Below are positions 42,677 through 54,400 of a stretch of DNA of 64,000 bases, piece after piece. Source of the DNA: Hormiphora californensis (lineage: Eukaryota > Ctenophora > Tentaculata > Cydippida > Pleurobrachiidae); the NCBI GenBank assembly GCA_020137815.1, contig CM035351.1:3311409-3375408 (forward strand). The letters run 5' to 3'. The notes beneath the pieces are model-generated. The model made no database searches, had not been told where the DNA came from, and saw only the letters and a list, made by a program, of their open reading frames with translations. A program made the translations under genes and the position numbers. How positions within the stretch are numbered: the stretch's first letter is position 1; every line of letters starts with the position of its first letter.

Positions 42677-44604
42677 ATGGCAAACCCCTCGGTATACTGT
42701 GCATCATACAGTGCTATCACTCCCATACACTGCACACTGACCCTCAAAGAAACTGATGTCAGTCTCAAAGGTACCTCTCCCCTCTCTCTCTCTCATTGCG
42801 CAAGCTACTCTGTTAGTCAAAATAAGACCCAACAACCAACTAGTAAATATGTTGGAGTTCTAATTCATACTATAAAACTGCTATTCTGTATTGTCCAGTG
42901 GTACCTTGCAGGGCCAAAGTACCACAACCTAATGGAGGAGAGATTGCTGCAGTCTCGGCTGAACCACCTAGAGAACCAGTTACGTAGAACTACCCTGGTA
43001 ACACAGAGACAACAACTTCACATCCAGAAAACACTAAACAACATTCCCAAACCTTCAAAGAACCTAGATCGAAGAGTGGCCGAGGCATTCAGGTAAATTA
43101 TACTCCTAGGGCACTATTCTACTAGTAGTACTAAGGAGACGAGGGCAGCTGAGGCATTCAGGTAAACAGAGCTCTACTAAAGGGAGAAAGGAGGGGGTAA
43201 ATGTTGTAAGCTAGTTTTACATTGAGAGAGCTAAACTCGGTGGAAACTCTGAGTAAGTTTGAGAAAGGCGGGAGAGCTGTCTAAGCTGAGCAGGATGCAC
43301 TGTTATTATGTTTGAGGAAATCAGACAATGGAGCTCCTGTGTGTGAGAGAGAGAGAGAGAGAGCATGTTGAGCAGGCTGTGACACACACACAGTACATGG
43401 CGTGTACACCTGCACATATACACATGCTAAGGAGTTAGTGTGTGTATCTCACATAGTAGGTCTTTTGAAGCATAATTCACAGCAACTGAGAAACAATATG
43501 CTAGACGGCTTTCCATGATGTCCCCTCTCCCCGCAAAAAGACATTCTCCCCATCCCAATAACGGCCCCTTCCAACCGCAAAAATTCCCTCTATCTCCCTC
43601 GCCCCCAAAACAACTAACAAGTCCCCTCTCTCGCCCCAAACTCAGATTTATAATGGCGGAGGAAGTTTACAGTTTAGAAGACCAGAGAAAGAGGGCTACA
43701 ACTCCCAGTGCAACCGACCACACTGTACAGAAAGCCAGTACAATCAAAATGGGCACCTTAGGAGGGGACAGCGACTCATCCAGTTCATTTGAAGATAAGT
43801 CCCGACTTCTCAGGGTCGTCAGGCGGAAATCTGTATCTAAGAAACCAGAGGTGGGTAATGGGTATATCATCAGCGTTTTTATATAACTCTATAACTGTTG
43901 CAGTAGGGAATCCCACGCTACAATAATATCTAGATCACGTAGTAGTAATATCGGAGATAGTTTAGTACTCAGTGACTAAATTAAGTACTCACACACTGTC
44001 CAGGGAATGGAACCTCGTGCCGAGAGTGGTCAGGAGAGGTGGAAGATGGTCAGAAAGAGTTTAGCGCCCTCGCTCCGATTCCAAAGGAGGGTCCTAGTTA
44101 TGGAACCAATGAGGAGGACAAGCATTGCAGGAGACAGACAGATTAGTAGGTGGTCCAGCATTTCAGTCAAGGTAAGAACACTAACTTCTTAAAGGGGGGG
44201 GGGGGAGAACCATCGACTAACTTGTTGTATGGGGGTCTTTGTAACTGACTCACGAGGACAGTGGGTACGCCGAAATAGTTCGAAATATAATTTTAGTGTT
44301 TTCAACCAGCATGAAACTAACATGAAACACCCTGTAGGAGGTAGCAGCAAGTGCTGCTGCTGTCCAGAAGAAGAATGATTTGTGGAAGAAGCTGGCCAAA
44401 GCAACGCAAGAGAAACTGCTAGAAAAGAAGAAACCAGACCAAATTCAGAGACGGAAATCAGTAGCTGCATTGCCTGTACAAGAGAAACTGCCGGTTTGGA
44501 AAACTATAACGTACAGGAGACGTACCTCGGATGAGGTTTCTAGAAAATGGAAGGGCTTGGTGGGTGCAATCAGTGAAAACAATCGGAAAGTTTTTGCTAG
44601 GTAG
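42677..44604 (+). CDS. unrecognised basic protein with repeated RRxS/T motifs
   Basis: Five exons join in phase: 42677-42770, 42912-43092, 43646-43850, 44004-44171, 44338-44604, giving 304 residues. I do not recognise the family. After a short N-terminal segment (MANPSVYCASYSAITPIHC) a coiled-coil-like stretch begins at MEERLLQSRLNHLENQL. The rest is strongly basic, with a Ser-rich acidic patch (GGDSDSSSSFED). Basophilic kinase sites are frequent: RRKSV twice, RRTSI, RRRTSD and VRKSL. A C-terminal helix-rich region (NDLWKKLAKATQEKLLEKKK) ends at NRKVFAR. Exon 1 is the least certain; the ATG at 42933 in exon 2 is an alternative start. The context (between a RasGAP and an antisense gene) gives no functional clue. 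Confidence 0.62.
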
Positions 44605-44973
44605 ACTATCAAATGACACAGCTGCATATTCATAAAACGGCTACATGGCTGCTGTACTATTTGTTTATGTTTATTCCATCAACAGGACATGTGTGTTGTG
44701 TGTGTTTATCCCATCACGACACGTGTTGTGTGTGTTGTGTGCTAGTGTCAATATTATAGAGATGGGGGTACAGATCATGTAATTATAGTCACATGGTCAT
44801 GGTAGAAAGTTGGGGGACATGTTTGGGGAAATGGTGAGGAAAAGGAAACGATGGGATCACAGATTTACTTATTATAAAACTATAAAATTACAAAACTAAT
44901 ACAAACCAGATCACAGATTAAATATTTTTTAAGATTTCGTTAATTTTATGGGATTTCAAGCTTAGAATTCACT

Positions 44974-46248
44974 TCAAACGCTTTTATTTCCAAAATCATC
45001 CCCACAGTTCATTTCAGCCATCTCTTGCGTTATTTTAAACAGTTCATACGCACTCACCTTTCTCGAACCCGTCAACAGTTTTTGAATTTTCGCATGCTTC
45101 TCAGCTTCTATTTTAGTCTTTCTTATTGATTTCAAATGTTTCTCTTCAACTAAATCATCGTCACTCAAAGGAATAACCAAGGGCTGCTGATCAAGTGAAC
45201 AGTCTTCCAAATTACTAGTACCAGTATCACCCTTATCTTCAGCTACGTCGTTGTACTGCTTCTTGTCGCCCGATGAAGCACCCCTTCTCTCCCCTTTTTG
45301 CAATTGTTCTTCAGCGATCATAAGATCAAACTCCACCGCGGACAACCTATCAGAAAGCAGGCTGCACTCTCGAGTACGATGTTTTAGCAGGTCGTCATTG
45401 TGTTGGTAACTTTGCTCCAAACTCACAAACCTTTCCAACAGATCCATATAGGCTTTATCCTTCTGTGTTAAACACTGCTCAGTAGCGTTCAGCTTCTCAA
45501 CCACCAACTTGTGTTTCTGGTTTTGCTCGTATTCAGATATGTCCTTACCCAACTTTAAAGATCTAAGGTAGGCTTGGACTTGTTCCAGCTCACACTCCAC
45601 ACTGTTTAGATATTCGTTTTTGTCATCCAGCTGCCTATTCAAGTATGATACTTGTAGCTCAGTCTCTGCAAGTTTTTCAGTCAAGTCAGTGCAGTCACCA
45701 CATCCTTGATCATTGAGCCAATGAGAGTTGTCGACATAGTAACTTGTAGCAGGGAGAAGATCGTCCTCAAAGAAACCCTCGCCCTCGCCATGTTCTTCAC
45801 CATTTACTCCTTCTGCACTACTGAAATCCTCTTCCGGCTCCTGGTGCTCGTAAAAGTCGTGTGTTAGGGAGCCGATATCGTGGAAGGAAAGACTTCTGCG
45901 GTACTCGTGCTCCTGAATCGCTGACTGGTGACAGTAGCCATTACCAAACGACCTAGCATGCTCTTCGTGAGATGGGGAAATTCCATAATACTCCCTTGAG
46001 CCAGTCCTTTCCGGAAAATAGCCCCAGTTGCAATATTCATCACGATCATCTTCATACTCGTAGTCAGGAGATTGTTGTGCCACAGTCGATAAACCATCCC
46101 TTTCCTCTAGTGAGGCATTGACCAAAGGAAGGTCGCCCTCATCGGTTGGGTTAAATATTTCATCCCGAAGCCCGTAATCGTCTTCCTTTTCATCATCTAG
46201 ATCATGGAGTGTCCTAGATCGTTCTCCAGAAGCATACTGTGTCTTCAT
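44974..46248 (-). CDS. unrecognised intronless acidic coiled-coil protein
   Basis: A single uninterrupted frame of 424 codons starts at the ATG at 46248. I do not recognise the family. Residues 1-170 are very acidic and rich in Asp, Glu and Tyr (LDDEKEDDYGLRDE; DYEYEDDRDEY; EEDFSSAEGVNGEE) and look disordered. Residues about 185-320 have heptad-like Leu spacing (DLTEKLAETELQVSYLNRQL; YMDLLERFVSLEQSYQ), suggesting a coiled coil with a short CGDC before it. The C-terminal part is mixed-charge and ends in GNKSV. Lack of introns is unusual among its neighbours and could reflect origin by retroposition. The start codon lies 794 bp from that of the INPP4-like gene, in divergent orientation. Confidence 0.7.
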   Translation of the reverse strand: MKTQYASGERSRTLHDLDDEKEDDYGLRDEIFNPTDEGDLPLVNASLEERDGLSTVAQQSPDYEYEDDRDEYCNWGYFPERTGSREYYGISPSHEEHARSFGNGYCHQSAIQEHEYRRSLSFHDIGSLTHDFYEHQEPEEDFSSAEGVNGEEHGEGEGFFEDDLLPATSYYVDNSHWLNDQGCGDCTDLTEKLAETELQVSYLNRQLDDKNEYLNSVECELEQVQAYLRSLKLGKDISEYEQNQKHKLVVEKLNATEQCLTQKDKAYMDLLERFVSLEQSYQHNDDLLKHRTRECSLLSDRLSAVEFDLMIAEEQLQKGERRGASSGDKKQYNDVAEDKGDTGTSNLEDCSLDQQPLVIPLSDDDLVEEKHLKSIRKTKIEAEKHAKIQKLLTGSRKVSAYELFKITQEMAEMNCGDDFGNKSV

Positions 46249-47042
46249 ACAGTTTACTATGTAGGAATAAATCTTGTTAGGTGGTTTTTAAAAATTTCAT
46301 AATCACAGTAATTTCGATTCTCCATTAGCTTTGCAAGAAGTGCCCAAGCCGCTATAGTAAAGCCAAAACTAAAGGCCTTAATGTGTTGGTAAAAATACAT
46401 ATCATATCGCCGGTTCCTGATGACAGGCTGAAAGCCGACAGGGGAGACGAGGTTGGAAAAATTTTACGAGGATGAGACCCAGATAATGATCAATTTCATC
46501 AGGGACTGACAATATGGGCGCTTGAAATTGGCACAAGGTAACCAGGGGCATTTTTACTTTACTTTTGAGACTGAAACCAAAAGCAAGAAAAAGGAACTCG
46601 AGCGCTATTTTCAAGAGATTTCAAGAAAACAGTGCGCGGCAGCGCAGTAAATAAAAAATTCGCGCCGCGCGAAGTAGCAAATCGCGCCGCGCAAAGAAGC
46701 AAATCAGAAAAAAATAAAAGCTCAACCGAATTTTGAAACGAAAATTTTTCTTCGCAAAGTCAAAACCCTGCGTTCAGGCTTGAGGCTTCAACTCCCGCAG
46801 CTCCCGCAGCTTGTCTTTCTCGGCTCCTTTGTCTTCTCGTTCATCAGATGACAGTCCAGTTAATCTACCAATGATCACTGATTCGTTTAGATTAATTTTA
46901 GCACTCAGAAAGTTCGAATTGGGTCCAAAACGAATCTGCAAGCATTTCCGAAACTCAGTATTCACGCCTCAAACGGAGTACCCTGTTTCCATAAACTTTA
47001 AACATTAATTGTCTTTAGGGATTAGATGGGTAGATTTTCACA
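46249..47042. promoter_or_regulatory. divergent promoter region, coiled-coil gene / INPP4-like gene
   Basis: This 794-bp head-to-head spacer includes a GC-rich segment with repeated CGCGCCGCGC at about 46635-46700 (AAATCGCGCCGCGC is seen twice nearly in tandem). Such a patch could serve a shared promoter. No TATA box is obvious. Confidence 0.4.
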
Positions 47043-50000
47043 ATGTCAGGTATTCGTTTTAACGAAAAGGAGCTACTACTTTACGCATTATCTGCGGAAA
47101 ATGCCACAGTCCAGGGATGTGTGAGGAAGAAATCAAAAAAGTACAAACACAAAAGTCTTTGGCTGGTACTGAAAGGGAATCTACTATTTATCTTCAAGTC
47201 ATCATCTGCCCCGCTGAAACACGAGGCTCCACACAGCTGCTATGTTTTGGAATCCTGCTATCCAGAGGTCACAGACTCAGGGTTTTCGATAACCTTCAAA
47301 GACGTGGATAAAGATAGGATCTTGTCTTTTGTTTGCAACTCAGAGCACTCCGTCGAGTGGGTGAGATTCGTTAAGGAGGCGAATTTCAAGCACCTCCGCA
47401 ACCAGCTAATGTACTACAGATCCATGATAAAACAAATGAGTTGTGCAAGCAGCACCAGCAGTTTTGACAGTGTAAACCTCTACACGCCCAGGAACTTCAT
47501 AGTGCTGATAAAGCTACAGGGGTTAATTTGCTCCCAGTACCAATGTGACGTCAAGGTTCACCTTAGCACGGCCGAGGGTGAAACTATTCTGAGATCGGAG
47601 GGTGTCCGCTACTGTCCCAACGAGATGACCTTCTTCACCACCTGTATAATCAGTTCCAGCACTTTCCGAGACCCCTACATCCTGACAATATACAGGACAA
47701 GCCATGCTGCCAAGCAACATAACAGCTATATTAAAGTTTGTAAGGTGGAGGTGTGTTTTGCTGATACAATCCCACCAGATGCGATATCTGGGGAGTTTGT
47801 GGCACCAATAGAATCTCCTAACGCCTCTGGTATCGCCCATATGTTCCTAGTCAGCTCCTGTGATGTGTTAAGCAGTGTTGTAAAGTTATCCAACCATCGT
47901 TCCTCGTGTCTCTTCTCAGAAACTATTCTCCCTCTCTCTGTCAGTGAGAAAGATGAGGTGTTCAACACTGTCTTCAGCAAGACCTTCTCCCGGCATTTTG
48001 CAGTTTGTAAGGAAACCCCCGATGATATCTTACTGTTAGAAGAAGCTATCCTGTCTCTTGTTTCCACTCCTGCCATAACAACAGCGTACATCTCGTTCTT
48101 GTTAAAGGAGGATAAACAACTGATGGAAATTCTATCAAACTTCCCGGATGATATCATAGACTACTCAAACCTACAATTTCGAATTGATGTAAACGACCAA
48201 CACCTGCACTCACTGACGCACAATCACCGGACTTCTCTCCGCCGTTCAAACTATCACAGTCTCTACCGACCATCTAATCTTGCACTGTACCGAGCCAAGA
48301 TCATGGATTCCCGGTCTCACCATTACGAGGTGTTTGATAAAGTCGTTATCTCGTGTCCCACCAAGAGCACGGATGCGACAAAAGAGGGTGGTCTCGACTG
48401 GATGTTGTCAAATGAAATGGTCAGGGTTGGATTTGAAACGTGTCGTGAGCTTAGCACGATGAAGGAGAGGATATCGGGGCTACGACAACAACTCCAGTAC
48501 CACATGGACATCCTTCCTGGGGTGATGGGTAACTTTAATGCGGATGAGATGATGAGGCATTGGAATGACATAGAGGCGATATCTAACACTGTTATTAAAG
48601 AATGTACCCGGGCTGAGGTAGCGGATCTGGTTATCTCCCTGTCCTCTATCCTGGGTGAAAACTGTCCTCTGTATGTGTGGGTGTCCGATGAGATCAAGTA
48701 CATTGAACCTACTTGGAGCGTTTGGCCCATTTCCAGATCAGTAAAGAACCAAGTTGAGGCTCTGGGCAAGGAATGCAATTCATTTAACGAGGAGTTTAGG
48801 TCGGATCTCTGGGTGGAAAACATCTTTCTACCCTGCCTGAAGCTGCAACGAGATCTAGTGTCCCTGATCAAGGTCTCAGTATCAGGACTGAACTTCAAGA
48901 TCCACATGACTCAAAACGCGATTGCCCCGATGAACAGATTCGTAATGAGAAGTGATGCGGTAACATCTCAACTTCTAACCGCCGTCATCACATCCTTCTA
49001 CAGTGCGATATACACGTACATGGACGATGTTTTCTTTTGGTTACACATCCTGAATGTTGGCTTCTTCGTTCAGATCGAGTCCTTGTTGTCCTACAGAGGA
49101 GCAGAGAGAGTGTTGTTAGAGGACCTCAATGTTGCTGTTAACATGCTGAGAAGGAACGTGAGGCTGGAGATTGTCTGTGGGGGCACGGCACCCTTCCTAA
49201 AGGGTAGCAGGTACAGCATGGTGGTGTGTGTACCGGTCCCGGCCAAGATATACGCCTTGTTACTTGATGTGTGCCAGAGTCACAACAGTAGCAGGAAGAT
49301 ATCTATACATGTCTGTCTGTGCAACCAGCTTCTCAGTAAGACTGAGGGGGACAGGCATACCGAGCTGGAGGAGGGTTTCATTAGGAAGATTAATAATAGG
49401 AGTTTGGATTATGTTAGTAAGGTGGTGGGTGGTAATACTACCTTCTATAATAATATTGAGGATGTTACCAAGCTGGACCAGGTGTCCAGGGTTATTGAGC
49501 TGTTAGGGAACAGTTGGGAGGAGGACCCGGGAGAGGTGCTAACTCTTTACCAACGACTCGGCAAACTTCTCTGTGCAGGTATAAACACACAAACAAACAG
49601 ACAGACAAACAAACAGAGATACAAACAAGCAAACAGACAGAGATACAAACAAGCAAACAGACAAACAGACGTGACAGAGATACTTCAAAAGCGTTGAAAT
49701 TTGTTTAACAAGAAACAGACACTCCGTGATGCATGACAATCTTCACACTCAAATTCCCCTCCAGGCCAGATAGTTGTGTGTGCAACGGGCCTGGATAACA
49801 CGGCCATGTCCGTCAGTTACTCCCTCCACCGCCATCTAAAGGAGGAGTACGGGATCAGTGAGGAGGGAGGAGGGGGCGGGGAGGGGTTGTTGAAGGGACT
49901 CAGACAGGGGGTGTTGTTTGAGAGGGCAGGGGCAGTAAGGAGTTATCCTTACTACGATCTACCAGGCAGAGATAACATGCATAAGGGATACTTTTGTTAA
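47043..50000 (+). CDS. INPP4-like protein (PH + phosphatase-related C-terminus), predicted inactive
   Basis: Two exons, 47043-49578 and 49765-50000, joined in phase 1, give 923 residues, close to INPP4A/B. Residues about 25-120 form a PH-like domain (GCVRKKSKKYKHKSLWLVLK; SVEWVRFVKEANFKH). A C2-like region follows, then the long helical INPP4 body. At the end, LYQRLGKLLCAGQIVVCATG then LDNTAMSVSYSL aligns with the INPP4 catalytic segment, where CKSAKDRTAMSVT carries CX5R. Here the motif reads CATGLDN: the Cys is present, but both Lys and the essential Arg are replaced. INPP4 enzymes remove the 4-phosphate from PtdIns(3,4)P2. This protein probably cannot, and may bind lipid or scaffold instead. 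The C-terminus after the motif is shorter than usual and includes a Gly-rich insert. The near-absence of introns is unusual for this locus. Confidence 0.8.
49583..49680 (+). repeat. short tandem repeats at the start of the INPP4-like intron
   Basis: AGATACAAACAAGCAAACAG is repeated twice, with shorter CAAACAGA units before it, starting a few bases after the donor GTATAAAC at 49579. The unit does not contain the donor itself. Confidence 0.8.
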
Positions 50001-50494
50001 TTTGGAAATTGTGAAAATGTGATTGAAAGAGAGAGAGAGGGAGAGAGGGAGAGAGAGAGAAAGTGTCAGGGAGTGAAAGGGCATACTATGCATGCGTATA
50101 TAATGCAGTAGAGCTTTTTTGTGAAAGAAATTCAAGTAGCTCTATTAGTGACGAGCATCCTATAGAGAGAAAGTAAGAAAGCGATAAAGGCTGGATGTTA
50201 AAAGATGATCATTCATTATCATATTGATATTGCTGCAGAGCTCAACTGGTCAGCTTGCAAGTAGTTGTTCATTGATTTGTTTGTTAGGTGCTAGCTGGCG
50301 GTGTGAGTCTTTGTTAATTTAAGTTGGAGCAGTTAAATCGATTTTTATTTTATTTTTTACAAACTTAATGAATTGTTAAACATTCCTATGTTTTGAATCA
50401 TTGATCATATTTATATAACTTACCCATACTCGATTATAACTATTATTATTCAATTAATTAATTATCACTTCCAATATTTAGCCGTGTTTTGTTA
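50001..50494. other. intergenic, no gene seen
   Basis: AT-rich spacer of about 490 bp between the INPP4-like stop and the PRPP synthetase ATG, with a short GA stretch (50025-50060). It should hold the 3' end of one gene and the promoter of the next. Confidence 0.5.
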
Positions 50495-51418
50495 ATGATT
50501 GGCCAGTTGTTCCGCCACACCAAAGTATTCTCTTGTTCCTCCCACCCCTCCCTTGCATCTTCCATCGCAACATCCCTCTCCTGTCCCCTTATCCCTGTCA
50601 ACCTCGGTACATTCTCTAACGGTGAAACTAAGATTGCCCCCCTCTCATCAGTGGGTCATGGGGAACATTGTATTGTGGTCCAGTCGGCACAAACTAACGA
50701 CCAGCTTATGGAGACCCTCCTGACTATACAGGCGTGTAAACAGGTGCCCGGTACATTTGTTAGCGCTGTACTGCCCTGGTTGCCCTACACTAGATCGGAC
50801 AAAACAGAGGGGAGGAACTACCCCATAGGATCACGGCTTGTTTGCAATATGTTGGAGGGTGCAGGGGCTGATCATGTTGTTACCGTGGACCTTCATTCAC
50901 CCCAGATAGAGGGGTTCTTCTCCATACCATTCTCTCATCTCCAGACAACTTCTCTGATTGCTGACGAGTTGAGAGGAAGGGATGTTGTACTTGTATCCCC
51001 CGATGCAGGCGCTATGAAGAAAGTATCCGCACTCTCAGACCTGACCGGACTACCCTTTGCTCTGATCCACAAGGAGAGATGTCCTGAGAGTGGGAAGATT
51101 TCCAGAATGACCCTAGTTGGGGATGTTAGGGGTCGTGGGGCAGTGATAATTGATGACATGGCAGATACCTGCGGGACAATCTTAAAAGCAGCCCAGTTGT
51201 TGGTAAACCAAGGAGGGGCTGCCACCGTCGAGGCGATATTGACCCACGGTATTTTATCGGGTGGAGCGGTGACAGCGATAGAAGGAGAGAACAGTTTATC
51301 TAGGATGTGTGTCAGTAACTCTCTCTCACAGACCGGTAACATGACTCTGTGTCGGAAGTTATCAACATTTGATATCACAGATCTCATATTACAGGAGCTT
51401 ACTAAATTCCCCTGCTAA
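50495..51418 (+). CDS. PRPS: ribose-phosphate pyrophosphokinase (PRPP synthetase)
   Basis: A single exon of about 307 residues starts at the ATG at 50495 (MIGQLFRHTKVFSCSSH). It makes PRPP from ribose 5-phosphate and ATP, the entry compound for purine, pyrimidine and NAD synthesis. Visible motifs are FSNGET (ATP-site Asn and Glu), a flexible-loop equivalent at YTRSDKTEGRNYPIG, TVDLHSPQIEGFF (metal-binding His), SPDAGAMKK, HKER (catalytic Lys and Arg) and the PRPP-binding loop VIIDDMADTCGT. Key catalytic residues are kept. The loop RQDKKDKSRAPIS of animal enzymes is diverged here, and SPDAGGAKR has become SPDAGAMKK, so activity or regulation may differ from the main PRPS1/2 type. A one-exon structure in this intron-rich region suggests a retro-derived copy or an ancient intron-poor paralogue. 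Confidence 0.9.
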   Translation: MIGQLFRHTKVFSCSSHPSLASSIATSLSCPLIPVNLGTFSNGETKIAPLSSVGHGEHCIVVQSAQTNDQLMETLLTIQACKQVPGTFVSAVLPWLPYTRSDKTEGRNYPIGSRLVCNMLEGAGADHVVTVDLHSPQIEGFFSIPFSHLQTTSLIADELRGRDVVLVSPDAGAMKKVSALSDLTGLPFALIHKERCPESGKISRMTLVGDVRGRGAVIIDDMADTCGTILKAAQLLVNQGGAATVEAILTHGILSGGAVTAIEGENSLSRMCVSNSLSQTGNMTLCRKLSTFDITDLILQELTKFPC

Positions 51419-51487
51419 CCCTCCTCTTGTGTCTCATATTGTGTGTCCTGAAATTTTGTAATTTTATTCTCCGTGATTTCTAGACAG

Positions 51488-54400
51488 ATGGCAGACTCAC
51501 AAACACTCAAACGAACAAACAATTCGGCACAGTGCAGAAAGAAGAGGAGAACTGCCGTGGGTGAGATTCAGAAAATTCCCCCGGAGCAACCCACTTTTCA
51601 AGTAGTGGACGGTCTGAGATATGTTGTCCCTTACAAGTTCCTTTTCAAGGCCTACGCCAAAAAGAGGTGGTTCGGGCGAACCATTATGGAGGTGAGAGTC
51701 AAATCCTTCATACTAACCCCGTGTGTATTATACACATGTGTGAAAGCCCTCACAGTAGTGTAACATTACTAAGTACATTCAGGGCCCTCTCTCTTTTTTC
51801 CTATGTTTCCCTCCCTCCCTCTCATTCTAGCCCTCTCCTGTGAACTCATTTCACTAATCTGAAATCTCCTACCCCAGGTGTTTTCCCAAGAATTTCAAGC
51901 ATACACCGAGGATTATTACAATAGAGCCCTGGAGAGCGAGAGAATTACAGTAAACGCCGAGAAAGCAGGTCCTGGCCATGTCTTACAGGATCATGATTTT
52001 ATTGCTCACTACATTCATCGACACGAACCTCCTGTGTTGGATAAAGAAATTGAGATCATTTGTCAAGATGAACAGGTAGTGAATTTCTCTCTCTCATTCT
52101 GTATCTCCCCCCTCCCCTCTCTCTCTCCCCTCTCACCCCCTCTCTCTCCCCTCTCTCTCACCTTCTCTCTTTTCCTCCTTTTCCCCCTCCCCCCATGCAC
52201 CTGGGTTGACAACTTTTCTGCCCCTGTTTTCCTGTATAATCACAAACAGCTGGGTGACGAATTTTTTGTTTGACTGTGTAGAAAGCACCGGCCAGCCATT
52301 AGAAAACTCCGCCAGGGGCTATAGGAGGGCGTGTACCTGGCTGCAGCCTATAACAGTGTCGGTCGGGTATTATAATACACGGGGAGAAATGAGACTGGGT
52401 AGAAAGGTGTTAGGAATGAGCTGAGACAATGTGAGGTAGTGAATTAGAGAATATTGAGTGAGACATTGTGAGAGAATTAGAGAAATTGAATGGAGACTGG
52501 AGACAATGTGGTAGAGAGAGAGAGAGAGACAAAGATAGAGAGATGGTGAGAGAGAGAGATGGTGAGAGAGAGGGAGAGAGAGGGAGAGAGAGAGAGAAAA
52601 TGAGCTGAGTGGTATAGTAGTGAGAGAGAAGCCTGGTAAAGTTGCACACGCCCGTAGTAGTTTGATCCAGCTCGTACTGCACACTCGTATTATATCTCTC
52701 AGAGACAGTGAGTCTCACTTTCAGTCTTCCTTCCTCTCTTCCTAATTCGCTATAACGCATATTATATCCCGACTTCGTGTTTTAATCAATCCACTCTCCA
52801 GCCCCTACGACCCCCCCCCCCCCTCTTAGTTCCCGCTATAGCTGAAAACAGTGTTTTAATCAGTCCCCAGGCCCTCTCCAGTCCCCTCTCCGGCCCCTAT
52901 CAGACCTCCACTCCTCACTCTGTCAACATTGTTTCACAGGTATTGGTTGTTAACAAGCCCTGCTCTGTACCGGTCCACACTACAGGGCGGTTCCACCACA
53001 ATACCCTCCTAAAGATGCTGGAACTGCGGTTCAAGATCCCTCTGTATACATGCCACCGGTTAGACAGGCTAACATCGGGTGTTATTGTGTTACTGAAGGA
53101 TGCTACATCTGCACGGACGTACTCTGATCTGGTGAGTGGTGGTGGGGGGTCTGGTGGGTGAGTGAGGTCAGTAAAAAGTACTCTGACCTGGTGAGTGGTG
53201 GGTGAGTGGTGGGGGGGGGGTTTTGGGGTCTGGTGGGTGGGTGAGTGAGGTCAGTAAAAAGTACTCTGATCTGGTGAGTGGTGGGGGGGGTCTGGTGGGT
53301 GGGTGAGTGAGGTCAGTAAAATAGTTATCTGATCTGGTGAGTGGTGGGGGGGGGGTTGTGGGGTCTGGGGTCTGGTGGGTGAGTGAGTTCAGTAAAATAG
53401 TTATTTGATCTGGTGAGTGGTGGGGGGGGGGGGGGGGTTGTGGGGTCTGGTGGATGGGTGGGTGAGGTCAGTAAAAAGTACTCTGATCTGGTGAGTGGTG
53501 GGGGGGGGGGTTGTGGGGTCTGGTGGATGGGTGGGTGAGGTCAGTAAAAAGTACTCTGATCTGGTGGGGGGGGGGGGGGGGGTTGTGGGGTCTGGTGGGT
53601 GAGTGAGGTCAGTAAATAGTTATCTGATCTGGTGAGTGGGGGGGGGGGGTTGTGGGGTCTGGTGGGTGAGTGAGGTCAGTAAAATCTGGTGAGTGGTTGC
53701 CTTGTTCGACCCTCTCTCACTCTCTTGTTAGAACATTATAACAAGTGAGTGAGTGATGTCAGTGAAAACTCAACCTTTTCTTTGTGTAGCCCACACTGCA
53801 TTGTATTTCTGCATATAATGCGCTCTGTGAGGGTTCGGCAGATCAGGCCTTTCTCAATGCGCCTCGTGGGCTGGGTTAGAACAAGTAAAACAGCATTTTC
53901 AGGATTGCTAAACATCCTTCCTCTGTTTCAGTTTATTGCGCACAAAGTTAAGAAGAGTTATCTGGCGCTCTGCAAGGGGCACTTTCCAGCTGGAAGGACA
54001 TCCTGCAACCAACCCATCCTCCACGTCTGTAGGAAACTAGGAATATCGAGAGTGGACAAAGAAAATGGAAAACCATGTCACACAGACATAACCCTCCTTC
54101 ACTATTGTCCAACATCAGATACAAGTCTGGTACTGTGTTCTCCTACAACGGGTCGGATGCACCAGATTAGGGTTCATTTGGCGAGTTTGGGACATCCCAT
54201 ACCCAACGATCCGATCTACAGCAGAGATAACTGGGCTAGGAAGAGTACGGTAGAGTTTAGTGCAGAGTTATCCAAGGCCCTGTTTGAGTTTGATCATGTC
54301 GTGAGCGGTGATATCATCACTACAAATAAGGTCACAGCTAGTGATAGTGGTAATACTAGTGAGGTTACTGCCCCTTCTATTGATATCAGTAGTGATGACG

